Source: Blastobasis lacticolella | Taxonomy: Eukaryota; Arthropoda; Insecta; Lepidoptera; Blastobasidae | NCBI GenBank assembly: GCA_905147135.1 | Contig: LR990042.1 | Span: 12,081,545-12,145,544, forward strand | Direction of reading: 5' to 3' | DNA length: 64,000 nucleotides | Part shown: positions 1 to 10,699 of the stretch, one piece after another | How positions within the stretch are numbered: the stretch's first letter is position 1 | Layout: every line of letters begins with the position of its first letter | Position numbers and translations under genes: made by a program | The notes under the pieces: model-generated | What the model was told of the DNA's origin: nothing | Database searches by the model: none | The model's input: only the letters and a program-made list of their open reading frames with translations

Positions 1-3000
1 GTCATAAAATCGCATATTTACACTATTATTAAAATGTATAAATATACATCACGTACCGTAAATAAGAAAATAAAAATAGAGCTTAGTAAGACGATTAAAC
101 TGAAAAAAATTAGATTGTCATGAAATAATGTAAGTTTTAATACAAAAAAAAAATAATCATACAAAAAATTGTATTAATCAGTATCTATCTATGATAAGAA
201 CGTAAAGGTAGTTATTTGGTTTAGATAATGTTAGGTGACCAGGGTGTGGTGATATTTTGCACGTTTTTGAAAATGTTTTTCTATGGGGTGCAGCCGCGGC
301 TGCACCGCGGGCGCGAGGCGAGCGGCGATCGGCGATGTCGCATTGTAATTTAAATATTATATTACTTAAACAAATCACAAAAAAAGGAGATTACATATCC
401 ACTATATCAGTGTAGAACGCTACACACATCGCCCGTGTTCCTCTGAAACGTACCGCTCCCATTAGTTAGAGGCGTCACTAGGTGCATTTCGTTTGCTTTA
501 TGCTCAATTCGTAGATAGCGACAAATGTGTGTAGCGTTTTCAGGCCTAAGATTTTCTCAATAACGTTGGTATTGACTAATAGATAATTATAGGGATTTAT
601 GTGTTTAGAGAAGTATTTTAAATATTTAGATAATATGGTAATTATTATTAAAAATAATAAATAGATCAGTGTCTAGAACGAGATGCCAAATTTAAAGTCA
701 ATACACATTATTTTAGGTAAATGGTAATTGAAGTAATCTTAACATTTATTGAAAAGTTGATGAAAATGTTGCAGTTAAATTATATTTGAGAGTTTTATTA
801 AGCGCAATATACGCAATTTTATTCATTATAAGTGAACATTGTTTCAATTTGTTAGTTAAAGTTATGCGTTGAAAATAGATGTGAGAGTTGTTTTGGAATG
901 TTTGAAGCGCGGGCGCGCTGGCGCCCCGGCCTTCGGTACCGCGCTTCGGGCCGGTACCCCTTGTTTCATGTCCGTGCATATCAACCTGGTAATGCTTGTC
1001 ATTTTATTGCGCTTCATATTTATCTCTAATTACATTAGCTGTACTCAATATTTAGTGTTTCATAATGATAAATACTAATAAAGGCCAACATATCAATGAA
1101 TAGCGTTTCGGCTAAGGCGCATATGTACTCGTAACCCTTCCTTTAACTCCTCTCGATTCAGTTCCGCTGTTATCCCATTACGACATAAATTCACAATTTA
1201 TTTTTCTGTGTAGTTCTAAGGTATCGTCGTTTCTATTTTGTCTCTTATTTTATAATGTTAAGCCTTTTGTGTGGTTAATTTCATCCTTATTTTTAATTTC
1301 ATAATTAAACTATTATTATCATTGAAAACTTTTTGTTCTTTATTTTTTTCCTACTCCTTTCTGTTTCCTCGATACCAATTGTCTAAAGTACGACAGAGAT
1401 GGCCAAGGACTAACACATTTATCTGTAAAGCGCCACAAGCGCCGGCGACCGGGTGCACTGCGCCCCCTGTGACCCCTGTTCGGACCTCCGGGGCCAAACA
1501 ACAATAAATTAATGTAAATTTTACAGATAAGTGTGTACCTAATATCTAGGTAAAGTAAGTGATGCTGATAATCTATTGTACCCATCTATATACTTCAACA
1601 GTACCTATGTATGATATGAACCTATATTTTATTGAATTTCGAAACACGATGTACTCGGAAGAGTTAAAAATATTTGTAGATAAATCTATAAATTTTAATG
1701 GGGAACAATATAATGAAATGATGTACATTAGTACGCAATTGGTACTCTAGACATATTCGTACTTATAGATCTTAACTATCCTGGCGTATATGTATCTAAC
1801 ACTCGACTAAGTATGTTCATAATGTATATCTATGCTTCTAAACCTTTTGTGAATAAATCTAATAACTACTTACGTTAGAAATGAGTCTCATGCGCGCGAA
1901 TTTAGGAAAATTGCATTGTTTAGTTAAAATTTATGAAGGGAGTAAGGGACTTAAATATTGCCAATGGTATGTTTTGTAATATTATCAAGTGGAATATATT
2001 TCGCACAGGGTAAAATGTGAATACTTAAATTTATCGCCGCGCGTCCGGCCGGCATTCCGTGCCACGTCCCTTACCCCGCCGCGCGGGGAGAACTGACATT
2101 CCGTATTTAAAACGTTGAATTATATGTCTAACTGCCAATTAATAGGGCAAAATACTTCAATACTCGTCGTAGTTAATAAACTAACTTGTAATCAAATCAA
2201 CAGCGTACATATTACTCAGAGTCCATCTATTTATCAATATTATATACTAGTTCTGACAGTGACGCTATTTAATAGAATATCTACAATAATTCCTATAAAG
2301 TGGCAGTTATTCTCGTATTAAATTAATCTGCGAATGTAAATATTATACACAACTATGTTAATAATTACAAATTAAATAAATAGGATCTATAGTAAAGATT
2401 AACATAATCATTACTCTAAGATTACTAGATAATATCCTAACTTAATTTCTGTAGTCGCTCTAGTTAATTAACCTACTTATATCGAGAAAAGTATCTTCCT
2501 AGAGAGTTAAACTACCTTCCTTCGTTGTTTCGAATTGATTTCGAATTGTTTTGGTTGTTCCAGAATTTAATAATGGTGTGCAAATTAAAGGGTTGTGTGT
2601 AAAGTTAAAATAGTTAATAGATGTAAATCTGTCGTTCGTGTAACGGGTAATAAGGCATCAGTTGAGGCACATCTAGTTTTGTTCGCTGTCGTTGTTAACT
2701 AAAGAGAACATGTCAATATTTTTACTGTCTACTTTAATAAAAACCAACATGCCAAAGACCAATTTGGGACAAAATAACAGGGATATTAATATTTTTTCTT
2801 TCGACTTTACTAACTTCCATGATGACTAATGATTAAGCTTTAACGAGCATATTTCAAAAGAAAATGTATTTTGATGATGGTTTGTGAGATTTTAAGTAAT
2901 GCCTTCGGTCCTACTGAGGCACCACACCTTTCATACAGTTTTAAAATATGGACATATTTAATAAATATCTACTATATTACTTATACCTACACACAGAAAT

Positions 3001-3290
3001 GACTATCGAACTCTAGTTTTATTCTTTGTCATTTTATAATAAAATATAGTTGAAAATGGCATTTGCGTTTCAATTACTTACCTTATACGTACCTACACCT
3101 AAAATATAAACTACTCTCAAAAGACCCGAGTTCCAGTGACGGTTGAACGCTGTCGTCTACACCGAACCCGCCGCCCGAACCAGCACCTGGGCAGGGGCTC
3201 GAGGACCAGTTGGGGCAGAACACTATACCTAACTACATTAAGGATCAGCACCAAAGCCATTGGTTTTTAGTAACTTTTTTACCATTAGCC
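1..3290. other. AT-rich DNA with isolated GC-rich islands, no gene recognised
   Basis: No credible coding exon is seen on either strand; open frames are under about 80 codons and cross AT-rich low-complexity sequence. Four short GC-rich islands stand out at about 290-345, 905-965, 1435-1500 and 2036-2095. None of the dispersed repeat families found elsewhere in the window is visible here. Several AATAAA-like hexamers occur, for example near 1850 and 2735. The texture would suit a long 3' UTR or a non-coding transcript of a gene off the left edge, but nothing proves it. Confidence 0.35.
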
Positions 3291-3295
3291 TTATC

Positions 3296-3640
3296 ATCAT
3301 CATCTTTTCGGCGTTATGTCCCGTTCGCGCTCTCGCGCGGTACGTGAGGGCCCAGGGTCTGCCTTCCTACTCTTCCTGGCCCACTTCGCTCGATCTTCGC
3401 TGTTGGCACACATGTCATTCTTGACGAACTCTCTTTCCCGTGCCTGACGGGGATGGCATGGCCAGACATTTGTTCCCCACATATTTTGCCGGACTGCGCA
3501 AGACATGGCTATACCATCGAAGGGGTACTGTTGCAACTTATCTGCGATGTCATGGACGCCAAGGCTAGGCTACCTCGAATGAGGGCGTTCCGAACGCGAT
3601 CAACGCGACTTCATTTCCGTGACGTACAGAATTAGTCATT
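3296..3640. repeat. dispersed repeat, family with CTCTCGCG core
   Basis: This GC-rich block follows a short TCA run and starts with GCGTTATGTCCCGTTCGCGC. The same core, GTCCCGTTYGTGCTCTCGCG, recurs near 7936-7975 and 19088-19200 in this window. Reading frames through it look incidental. It is probably the 3' part of a lepidopteran LINE or SINE. Confidence 0.5.
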
Positions 3641-3761
3641 TTTAGCATTAGCCTAGCGTCATCAGATATATACTTACCTATATTATAAAGAGAAAAGTAG
3701 GATTAGTAGAAGAGAAAACAGACAAGATTGAAAAATATATATTTTAAACTGTCCTAAAAAC

Positions 3762-3800
3762 AATTTCCACGCGGACGAAGTCGCGGGCAAAAGCTAGTGT
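3762..3800 (+). mobile_element. Helitron-like 3' terminus
   Basis: The stretch GCGGACGAAGTCGCGGGC forms a short CGCG-paired hairpin, followed by AAAAG and CTAG then T. Helitrons end in CTRR preceded by a short hairpin and insert 5' of a T. Related ends occur at 27.9, 28.66, 40.17, 45.04 and 46.53 kb. The 5' end was not found. Confidence 0.4.
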
Positions 3801-4119
3801 ATAATATAATAATATCATGGGGTGCGTCACTGTGGCTGAAGTGAATGAGTGAATACGCAAATTGGGATTCTTAATTCCGGAACTGTACATAGAAAATACT
3901 ATTGTATTGTACTACTGTATTGTTGTTGAAAAATAGTACTATATTGGAAAAATATGTCGTAGATTTCGGAGTTACGAGTTTCAGGAATTCAGATATCCAT
4001 GCCCTAACCCAAGCATCAAAATGTTGCATTTTCGCGTACAATTTCAGAACGAATGCTTTCGGAATGCAAATATAACTAATTATTTTTTGTTTGTTTGTAA
4101 TTTTCAGGACAAGATTTGT

Positions 4120-4236
4120 ATGCAAGGAAAAAAGGGTAGAAAGGGGTAGTGTAGTATAGGGTGTAGGGTAGGTGCAGGACAGGTCTAGGAGTAGGGCTAG
4201 GGTAGGGTAGGTTAGCGGTAGGGGCAGGGTATGGAC
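4120..4236. repeat. GGTAGG-rich degenerate minisatellite
   Basis: Degenerate GTAGGG/GGTAGG units run for about 110 bases, up to the target duplication of the adjoining hAT element. The complementary pyrimidine-rich version occurs at 40235-40320 and 46570-46640 next to Helitron-like ends, so it probably belongs to that repeat family. Confidence 0.5.
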
Positions 4237-5063
4237 TAGGGGTTGCAATGAGGAGTTTTCCAGTAGGTATTGTCAGTTGGTTTCAAAAAGCATGAAAAGA
4301 TGGCGCTCCTACAATTTAAAAATAAAATAAAATACAACCTAAACCTAAAATGTTTGTTAATCAAAACATAACTTTTAAAGGAACGTAATGTACACGGAAA
4401 TATTTTTATAAATAGGCACAATGTTCTATTTTATTACAACCTCTAAAATGGTTGAAAACTATTGATAAATACAATATTATCCAATACAACGTACTCAGTG
4501 TTTATATCCCCTTTGCTCAGAACCTTTTTCAAGCGATTATCAATTACCAAAATTGTCGGGCCGCCATCTAGTGAGTGGTTAAGAATGCTTTAGATACCTA
4601 TTGGAAAGCTCCTCATACCGATATATCTTTTCAAAACCGGGATTTTCGGTATTAACATGAGGTCTACACCGGGATCCCGGTATTTTCGGTATTTGGAGAA
4701 GTTGCTAGTAATTTATTATAAACTTTTAGTCATTATATTCTTTATTGCATAAATAGTTAGAATATTTCATACCAAAGGTTATTTTCTAGAAAAAAATCTA
4801 ATTTTAATTTCCCCTATTATAGATCCCCCATCGATAAGTATTTTCTTTTGCTATTTAAAAATTGATATTGAAGCAAACTATTAGGTATGCGTTTTGTTAG
4901 TCTACCTAGATGGTGATTAAAATATAAAACTTATTCTAATAGTGCAAAAGTAATACATAATTTTATTTTAACTGAATACCGAAATCCCGGTTTTTATAAC
5001 GACGTATTTTTAGTCCGGGATCCCGGTATTTTCGGAATCCGGGATCCCGGTTTGCTACCTCTA
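4237..5063. mobile_element. non-autonomous hAT element with 8-bp TSD, carrying a nested MITE
   Basis: The left end reads TAGGGGTTGCAA and the right end, reverse-complemented, reads TAGAGGTAGCAAACCGGG. Exact 8-bp direct repeats GTATGGAC flank it at 4229-4236 and 5064-5071, as expected for hAT transposition. Sub-terminal CCGGGATCCCGG motifs recur inside both ends (about 4635-4690 and 4980-5055). There is no transposase frame. A 369-bp MITE sits 12 bases inside the left end, so the hAT inserted first. Confidence 0.8.
4248..4616. mobile_element. MITE, TGAGGAGTTTTCCA family, copy 1
   Basis: The inverted termini are ATGAGGAGTTTTCCAGTAGG and its near-complement ending CTCCTCAT. Inside each terminus lies a GATGGCG/CGCCATC plus ACAATTT/AAATTGT block, also inverted. 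A second full copy with the same architecture is at 34800-35194. No coding capacity. It lies within the left end of the hAT element. Confidence 0.8.
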
Positions 5064-5071
5064 GTATGGAC

Positions 5072-6060
5072 GTCACGCGAACGTTGTCGCGTCGGAGAGA
5101 AATTAAAATGTTATCTAATGTACCGTCATTTAAAAAAGTTTCTAAGGTACCTATAAGATCGAATGAAAGATCAAAAATGTAAACAAATGGTGGATTATTT
5201 AAAATCTTATCTGGATTAAATAACATTATTACATTCAAAATTAAATAAATAATATGAATATGTTAAAATATTTTACTGAGTTAAATAAGGAACTATGTCT
5301 TTTTGTTACATATTTGTGCTGTTTCAATAAAATATGGGCAGTTTTCATTTATGCTACTGGTAATGGTAAGAAATTCTAAACATTTGGTTCGTTGTTACAG
5401 TACATTATTGCAAAGGCTTGAAAAGCAAGGAATTTACCGACGCCGAGACATATTTAATTATTTTCTCAAATAATAATACATAAAATAATATAAGATTAAA
5501 AATGGCGGCTACCTCATTCTAATATTGGACTTTTCTAACTAGTGTTCTTGGACTAATAGTTTCCGAGTTACTTATTACGTTTTTAATAAATTGAATAAAT
5601 TGGGGTAAATCGATTTGTTTCGTTTTCGTAAGCTTACCATATTCATATTTTTTTCATATTCATTTATTTCAGTAAAATATTACACCGTCATTTATCATAA
5701 TACAAAAATATGTATGATTATTAAATTATAAAAGCAAATAATATAAATGATGTCACAGAATACAAAATGTCAAAAAGAAAACAATATTACTTTATAATAA
5801 TGTCAAATTTAAATTAATATTATAAATAAATAATAAAATGTCAAACAAATGTACCTATATATTGGGTAGGTATGCCCACTATTAATTTAATACTAAGAAA
5901 ACTAACATAATACAATATGTATGTCAATACTTAAAGTACAATAAAAACTATAAAAAGAATGTCAATTGAGTAAGGTAACGGAACCGATCATGAACAGTGC
6001 TCCAATCATGTACATTTTATAAGTAAACACCGAAAATTACTAAATGGGAATTATTTTTCT
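5072..6060. other. AT-rich intergenic stretch
   Basis: Very AT-rich sequence with many short TAA/TTA runs. No open frame, RNA gene or repeat end recognised. Confidence 0.5.
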
Positions 6061-6099
6061 CTAATCGCAACACTTTTTTTTAATGCTGAACGAACAATC

Positions 6100-6225
6100 A
6101 ATCATCTGTTCAATTTTGACAGCTGTCAGTCATCCATTACTTTTTTCACCGGAGTTTCAATTTTGAGACCGCATACAAAGACGAAGAAATCAAGAAATGT
6201 TACAAGAATCTCGCGTCGGGTAAGT
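6100..6225 (+). promoter_or_regulatory. possible promoter and short first exon
   Basis: A TGACAGCTGTCA palindrome at about 6118 precedes a GA-rich leader and an ATG at 6197 with an 8-codon frame. The frame runs into a canonical donor, GG|GTAAGT, at 6219/6220. No downstream exon completing a protein was recognised, so this may be a cryptic or decayed first exon. Confidence 0.2.
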
Positions 6226-6396
6226 TTTTTATGACCGCGATTGTAAGTAGAATTGTAGAGTTTAGCAGTTTCTGCGATTATTTCTTATTTATGCGATATA
6301 CAGAGCATCTAAACAGAAAATAACCTCTACCAAATAATATACTCTTGATTTTAAAATTTGAAGTGTTTATCATTGGATATTAATTTTGCTCTTTAT

Positions 6397-6426
6397 CCAG
6401 TCATGGACAGTAGTGTCCATGACTGG
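6397..6426. repeat. perfect 13-bp hairpin in a TGTCCATGACTGG repeat cluster
   Basis: CCAGTCATGGACA, a four-base loop and its exact complement form a hairpin. Variants of TGTCCATGACTGG recur at about 6425-6440, 6728-6815 and 7000. Function unknown. Confidence 0.6.
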
Positions 6427-6904
6427 CTGTCCATGTTTGGTATTATATATTATAGGTCTATCTAGTTATAAGAAGTAACATTTAATGTTTGAGCGTTAAA
6501 TTTTAAGACTGATTTGTAATTGTTGTATTAAGATAAGGTTGTTGATAGCTGTACCTTTTGGATTAGATTCAGTAAGTTTTTAAACAGGTACATTTATTGT
6601 TATTGATGTGATTGAAATCCACTCATTATTTCATTGTCGTAATGGGTGATGTGAAATATTTATTAATGACCTTTTTTAGATATTTTATTTGTCAATTTTA
6701 TTAAATAATTGATGGTTCATAATTGGGTGTACATGACTGGAAACCGTCCAAGATTGGGTGTCCATGACGGGAATCGGTTCATGACTGGATGTCCAAAATT
6801 GGAATTATGCTGTCCATACAAGGATATTTATACATTATCCACTTTTCGTACAATAATAATTGTTATATTGTAATTTGATGTTATTAAAGTACTCCAAACC
6901 ATTA

Positions 6905-7412
6905 TTTAAAGAAGTTTTAATGAAATAAACCCTTCCTCAAGTTCGGCACCATTACATATACAAAGTAATAAGTGTAAAACAAAAAAAAAATTCTTACATT
7001 GTCCATGATTGGTTCCATTACCTTAGGTATATAATAAAAGTCATGTATCAAACATAGAACATAATAATAACAACGGAGAGGATATAAGGTTTCACTCGTC
7101 AAGATATTCATTCACCGTGTAGTATGCTTTTTTTATCAATATTGACTTTAACTTCCTGCAAAAGCTAAAGTCAGACTTACACTCGCGTATGTCTAGATCT
7201 AGCTTGTTGTAGATGCGAGGACCCATGACTTTTAGCGACCGAGTAGTTTTTTCTAATCGATGAGACGGTATTAGTAGGTCATGCTTCCTTCTAGAGGAGC
7301 AACGAAGACCAAGAGTTGCGTTGCTAGGAAACTCCTTCATATTACGTCTCATACCAGCCATTGTAAAGCAAACTGAAAAGTGTGCATGATGCATAACCAT
7401 TTGGTTATGCAA
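6905..7412 (-). pseudogene. 5'-truncated LINE, C-terminal ORF fragment
   Basis: On the minus strand a frame of about 100 codons includes HDLLIPSHRLEKTTRS, GPRIYNKL and LIKKAYYTVNEYL. Insect non-LTR retrotransposon proteins often end this way (IP.HRL ... YNKLP ... F...LK..L). The fragment at 56.69-57.10 kb has the same plan (VPKYRLSK ... FYNKIPD ... LISKGYY). The 3' end reaches about 6905 with a short TTTATTTCATT tail, like the (ATTTC)n tail of the other copy. The reverse transcriptase core is absent. Confidence 0.55.
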
Positions 7413-8460
7413 ACCAAAGGTTTTATACCCCTGGATAGTCTCTTTGACATTGATAGTTGTGTGTTTACATTTATTATATTTAATTTAATCACCAACTATA
7501 GTTCTGTGAGACGCAATAATTAAAAGACTTCAACACCCCAACATATATGCCGTATTTATATTCATAATATGTACATCAAACACATAATGATTTATTGCAA
7601 AATCTATCGTCGTGACAAAAATTGAGGGCGCCACAATCGTTATAATGGTATCATTGTTCTGTATCAGTCTGTGAACTTAAATATTCAAAAATAGTATCTT
7701 CACGTCTGTGCTTTGCCTCTATCTCCAATTTCTTTGTGTCTGTGTCTCGTATACGAGGTATACCTCGACTAGAAAATTTTATACTTGTTAATATTTTACA
7801 TCATATCGTACGACTACAAAGCGTCCTCCTACATCTACAATCTCTACCTACCTACGACAGTCTAATGCGGCTTAAACCACATCAGCCAAGAGTGCTATTT
7901 TAGTATAGACAAAGTGATTGGTAATATATCTATCACCTTGGCGTTAATGTCCCGTTTGTGCTCTCGCGCACGAGGATAGCAATCTTGCTATCTTACTTGG
8001 AAAAAAGGGGAGGTTTATTACATGACTATTTTAATCAGACCCTAAATAATCTAAAAATGTCAACAGATCTCGTTACAAAGCCCTTTCATCTGCCCTTATA
8101 ATTTAGAGTATCATGATGAAGATTAGGTAATATTAAATAGTATAGTTTTTGCATTTTGGGAACTACTGCTCTTGCAACAATAATTTACCTACTGTCAAAC
8201 TGAGAGCCCACTTCAGCTGTCACATTATGGTGGAAAATTGAGAATAAGGGGAAGTATTGAAAATTGAAATAAGAGTCGGGTAAATATTTACTCTTATTAA
8301 TTTGTTAACAGCAACACTGATGCACAGAACAATGTAATGTCAAACTGTTATCTATCTTCTGATTCTCTCTTTGTTCGACCAGCGACCTAGATAATTTTAT
8401 TAATATTAGTCAAAATTCCTTGATCCTGGGTTTTATTTCTCCAGCCCGAATAGTCGTCGG
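7413..8460. other. intergenic sequence with one repeat fragment
   Basis: No gene seen. Positions about 7930-7980 carry a fragment of the CTCTCGCG-core repeat family (GTCCCGTTTGTGCTCTCGCG). The remainder is unique-looking AT-rich DNA. Confidence 0.5.
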
Positions 8461-8468
8461 CCCTCAGA

Positions 8469-8638
8469 GGGCCTATCGGCTATCTCAGTGGACAACTGAA
8501 TTTGACATAAAAAAATCTGACACTACTCTAATTTGGTACTAATTTGGTAGACGCTATTGCCAGTTTTCAACGTAGATGACGTGGTGTAGAATTATCTAGT
8601 GTCAAATACAGTTGTCAACTGAGTTAGCCAATAGCCCC
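8469..8638. mobile_element. short MITE with ~39-bp inverted termini
   Basis: The left terminus starts GGGCCTATCGGCTATCTCAG and reaches TTTGACA. The right terminus is its complement with about 7 mismatches, ending GCCAATAGCCCC. The 170-bp element has no coding capacity and no clear target duplication. Confidence 0.65.
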
Positions 8639-9243
8639 GCAGTTCATTGACCAAAGGGAATAGCTCCATGTCATTGGAGCGTAAACTGCAATTGCGCTCC
8701 AACTACGTCTCAGCGACGTTTTGGCCACGTATTCGAATGGTCGTTACTTTACAATCTAAGAATGCCGAGTTGCGTAGGAAACACATGCACTAATTCTGAT
8801 AAACAGTAACCAAAAACAAGAATGGAGTATATTTTTTCCGTAAAGTATAAGAATTATCATGTATTACTTGTAAAACTTACATTTTTAGCATTTCCAATAA
8901 ATATTTAAGTGTTTATTGCTACATTATTAACCGGCCATGATCAGTTGGTATGTTCAATCAAATTCAATGCACGCCATCTGTTAATTTTTTATTTGGCAGT
9001 CTTACATATATGCGCACGATGTGACTTTGCACCAGCGGCATAATGCCGTTGATTTTGTTTTCACGGAAGTAATATTATTATAGATAAAAATAGATAACAG
9101 ATGAGTATACAAATTAATCAATAACAAAAATATCGTTATATAATGTAGCTCCAACATATCAATAAAAACTTGTAAATGTGTTAAATCGTTAAAGAATTCT
9201 ACAATAACAAAAATGCTATAATTTTAAAGGAGGTAAAATGATA

Positions 9244-9530
9244 ATTCACCTAGTTTCTGGCCGTGTGGTGACCGGCAGAGTAGAATAGCACCAACCCCTT
9301 ACACTTGTGGGTGTCGTACAAGGCGACTAATGTTTTCGAGGCAAAAGATCAAAAGTCTCCGTAGTGGTAATGGGCAGCAGCAGTTTCCATTGTTTTATTT
9401 AAACACTGCGATCTTCAACCCGCCTGCCAAGCGTGGATATTATGGCAATAACCTCCCCTTTCGTGGGAGAGGCCCTAAGTCCTGCAGTGGACTGTTACGG
9501 GGTGTGATGATGTGAAAATGATAAAGGTTG
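9244..9530 (+). repeat. SINE/LINE tail, GCAGTGGACTG family
   Basis: The block holds CCGCCTGCCAAGCGTGG, then GGGAGAGGCCCTAAGTCC and GCAGTGGACTGTTACGGG, ending in GATGATG. A minus-strand copy at 24318-24520 matches over its length. Shorter copies lie at 16738-16805, 44080-44215 and (fragment) 10453-10500. This is a common kind of lepidopteran retroposon tail. Confidence 0.7.
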
Positions 9531-9697
9531 AAGGTTAAAATTGAAGGTTGAATTTGTAATTGACGAATCCCAATTATTACTGTTAAGAAATTTATATTTC
9601 TTTTTTAATTACATTACAACAATATTGTACGCTTTTACAATGTGATATCTGGCGCCTTGGCGAGATTGATTACTGACGTCTATTTTAGTGCTAAAAA

Positions 9698-9795
9698 CCG
9701 GTGGCCAAAACTGGAACTAAGTGTTGCCATATTGAAATGATATGTCATTGCCAACAACAGCGATGCTGTCACCAGGTCAAATAAGTTTGTGGCAC
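9698..9795 (+). repeat. dispersed repeat, GTGGCCA-AACTGGAACTAAGTG family
   Basis: GGTGGCCAAAACTGGAACTA is followed by GTCATTGCCAACAACAGCGA and ATAAGTTTGTGGCAC. The same order of motifs is found inside the MITE at 36511-36719 and, inverted, at 38702-38785; a terminal fragment is at 60225-60260. Confidence 0.6.
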
Positions 9796-9897
9796 AAGAG
9801 ACTGGGTGTAAAAACTGGGTATACAGAGTGTAAAAAGACCGCTAGCGTTAATTGAAACCTCATATTCTACCCACAAAACTGAAAATCTTTCCCAAAG

Positions 9898-10016
9898 AAA
9901 GCTATCTCTACTTAGTCTATGAAATAGACGAGACATGCCAAACATGCACGGGACTACACGAATACTCCCTCTACATTCTCGTGTTCCCGCGGAACTGTCC
10001 ACATGTGGAGCGCGCT
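9898..10016 (+). repeat. right-end fragment of the AGCGCGCTCC MITE family
   Basis: About 119 bases are nearly identical to 25802-25919, starting CTATCTCTACTTAGTCTATG and ending GTGGAGCGCGCT. Only the right half of the family is present here. Confidence 0.75.
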
Positions 10017-10452
10017 TTATCTTTGTCAACCGTATGACAAAAAAAAGAATTGACGACGGCATGGCTGTTTAGAGTTAAATATCTTTGCTGGTAACATGGT
10101 GAAGTAATAAAAAAAACATAGTGTCAATGTCAATTTTCTGTGTTGCCACAAACAGAATATCCTACAAAATATATAGGTTCTGCGGCCCGCCCGCCTAACT
10201 CGAATTGAACGATTGAGATGGCGATAGGATTTGCGGTTTCAGCGAGTGAGAGGCCATGCATCGTAACAAGATGGCGATGTTAAATTTATGTTAGTCGGTC
10301 GCTCCCCAGGTATGAGGCTGTCTAACTTGAATAGCGAAAACTTTCATAGATCATATTGCTCGCACGCTAACGCGAAAGTAGAGAGCGAGATTAAGCCATA
10401 AAGCTATCGCAAAAAGTTAGGTCATAATGGTATTTTATGTAGATTATTATAT

Positions 10453-10690
10453 TAGCCCCAATCATTCCACTGCTGGGCAAAGGCCTCCCCCGATTCTTCC
10501 ACTTCATTTATGTAGATAGGCTATCTTATTTTATTTTGCAATTTATTGTACACATGAAAGCTTAAGTAATACTATCTTCAAATTATTTGTAACCCAACAG
10601 GCACTAAATAATTCTAAAAAAAATATCTACCAGTAGGCCTTTCTTTAAAAAAAAAAGATTAAAAAATTAAACGCAGATTAAGTACTATAT
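10453..10690 (-). repeat. SINE-tail fragment followed by LINE 3'-UTR tail
   Basis: Positions 10453-10500 are a minus-strand fragment of the GCAGTGGACTG family (CCACTGCTGGGCAAAGGCCT). Positions about 10530-10690 match, on the minus strand, the 3' UTR of the CR1/Jockey-like LINE at 52.9-54.5 kb: CAATTTATTGTACACA, CCAACAGGCACTA and CCAGTAGGCCT occur in the same order. The copy is strongly 5'-truncated. Confidence 0.6.
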
Positions 10691-10699
10691 CTCAATACA

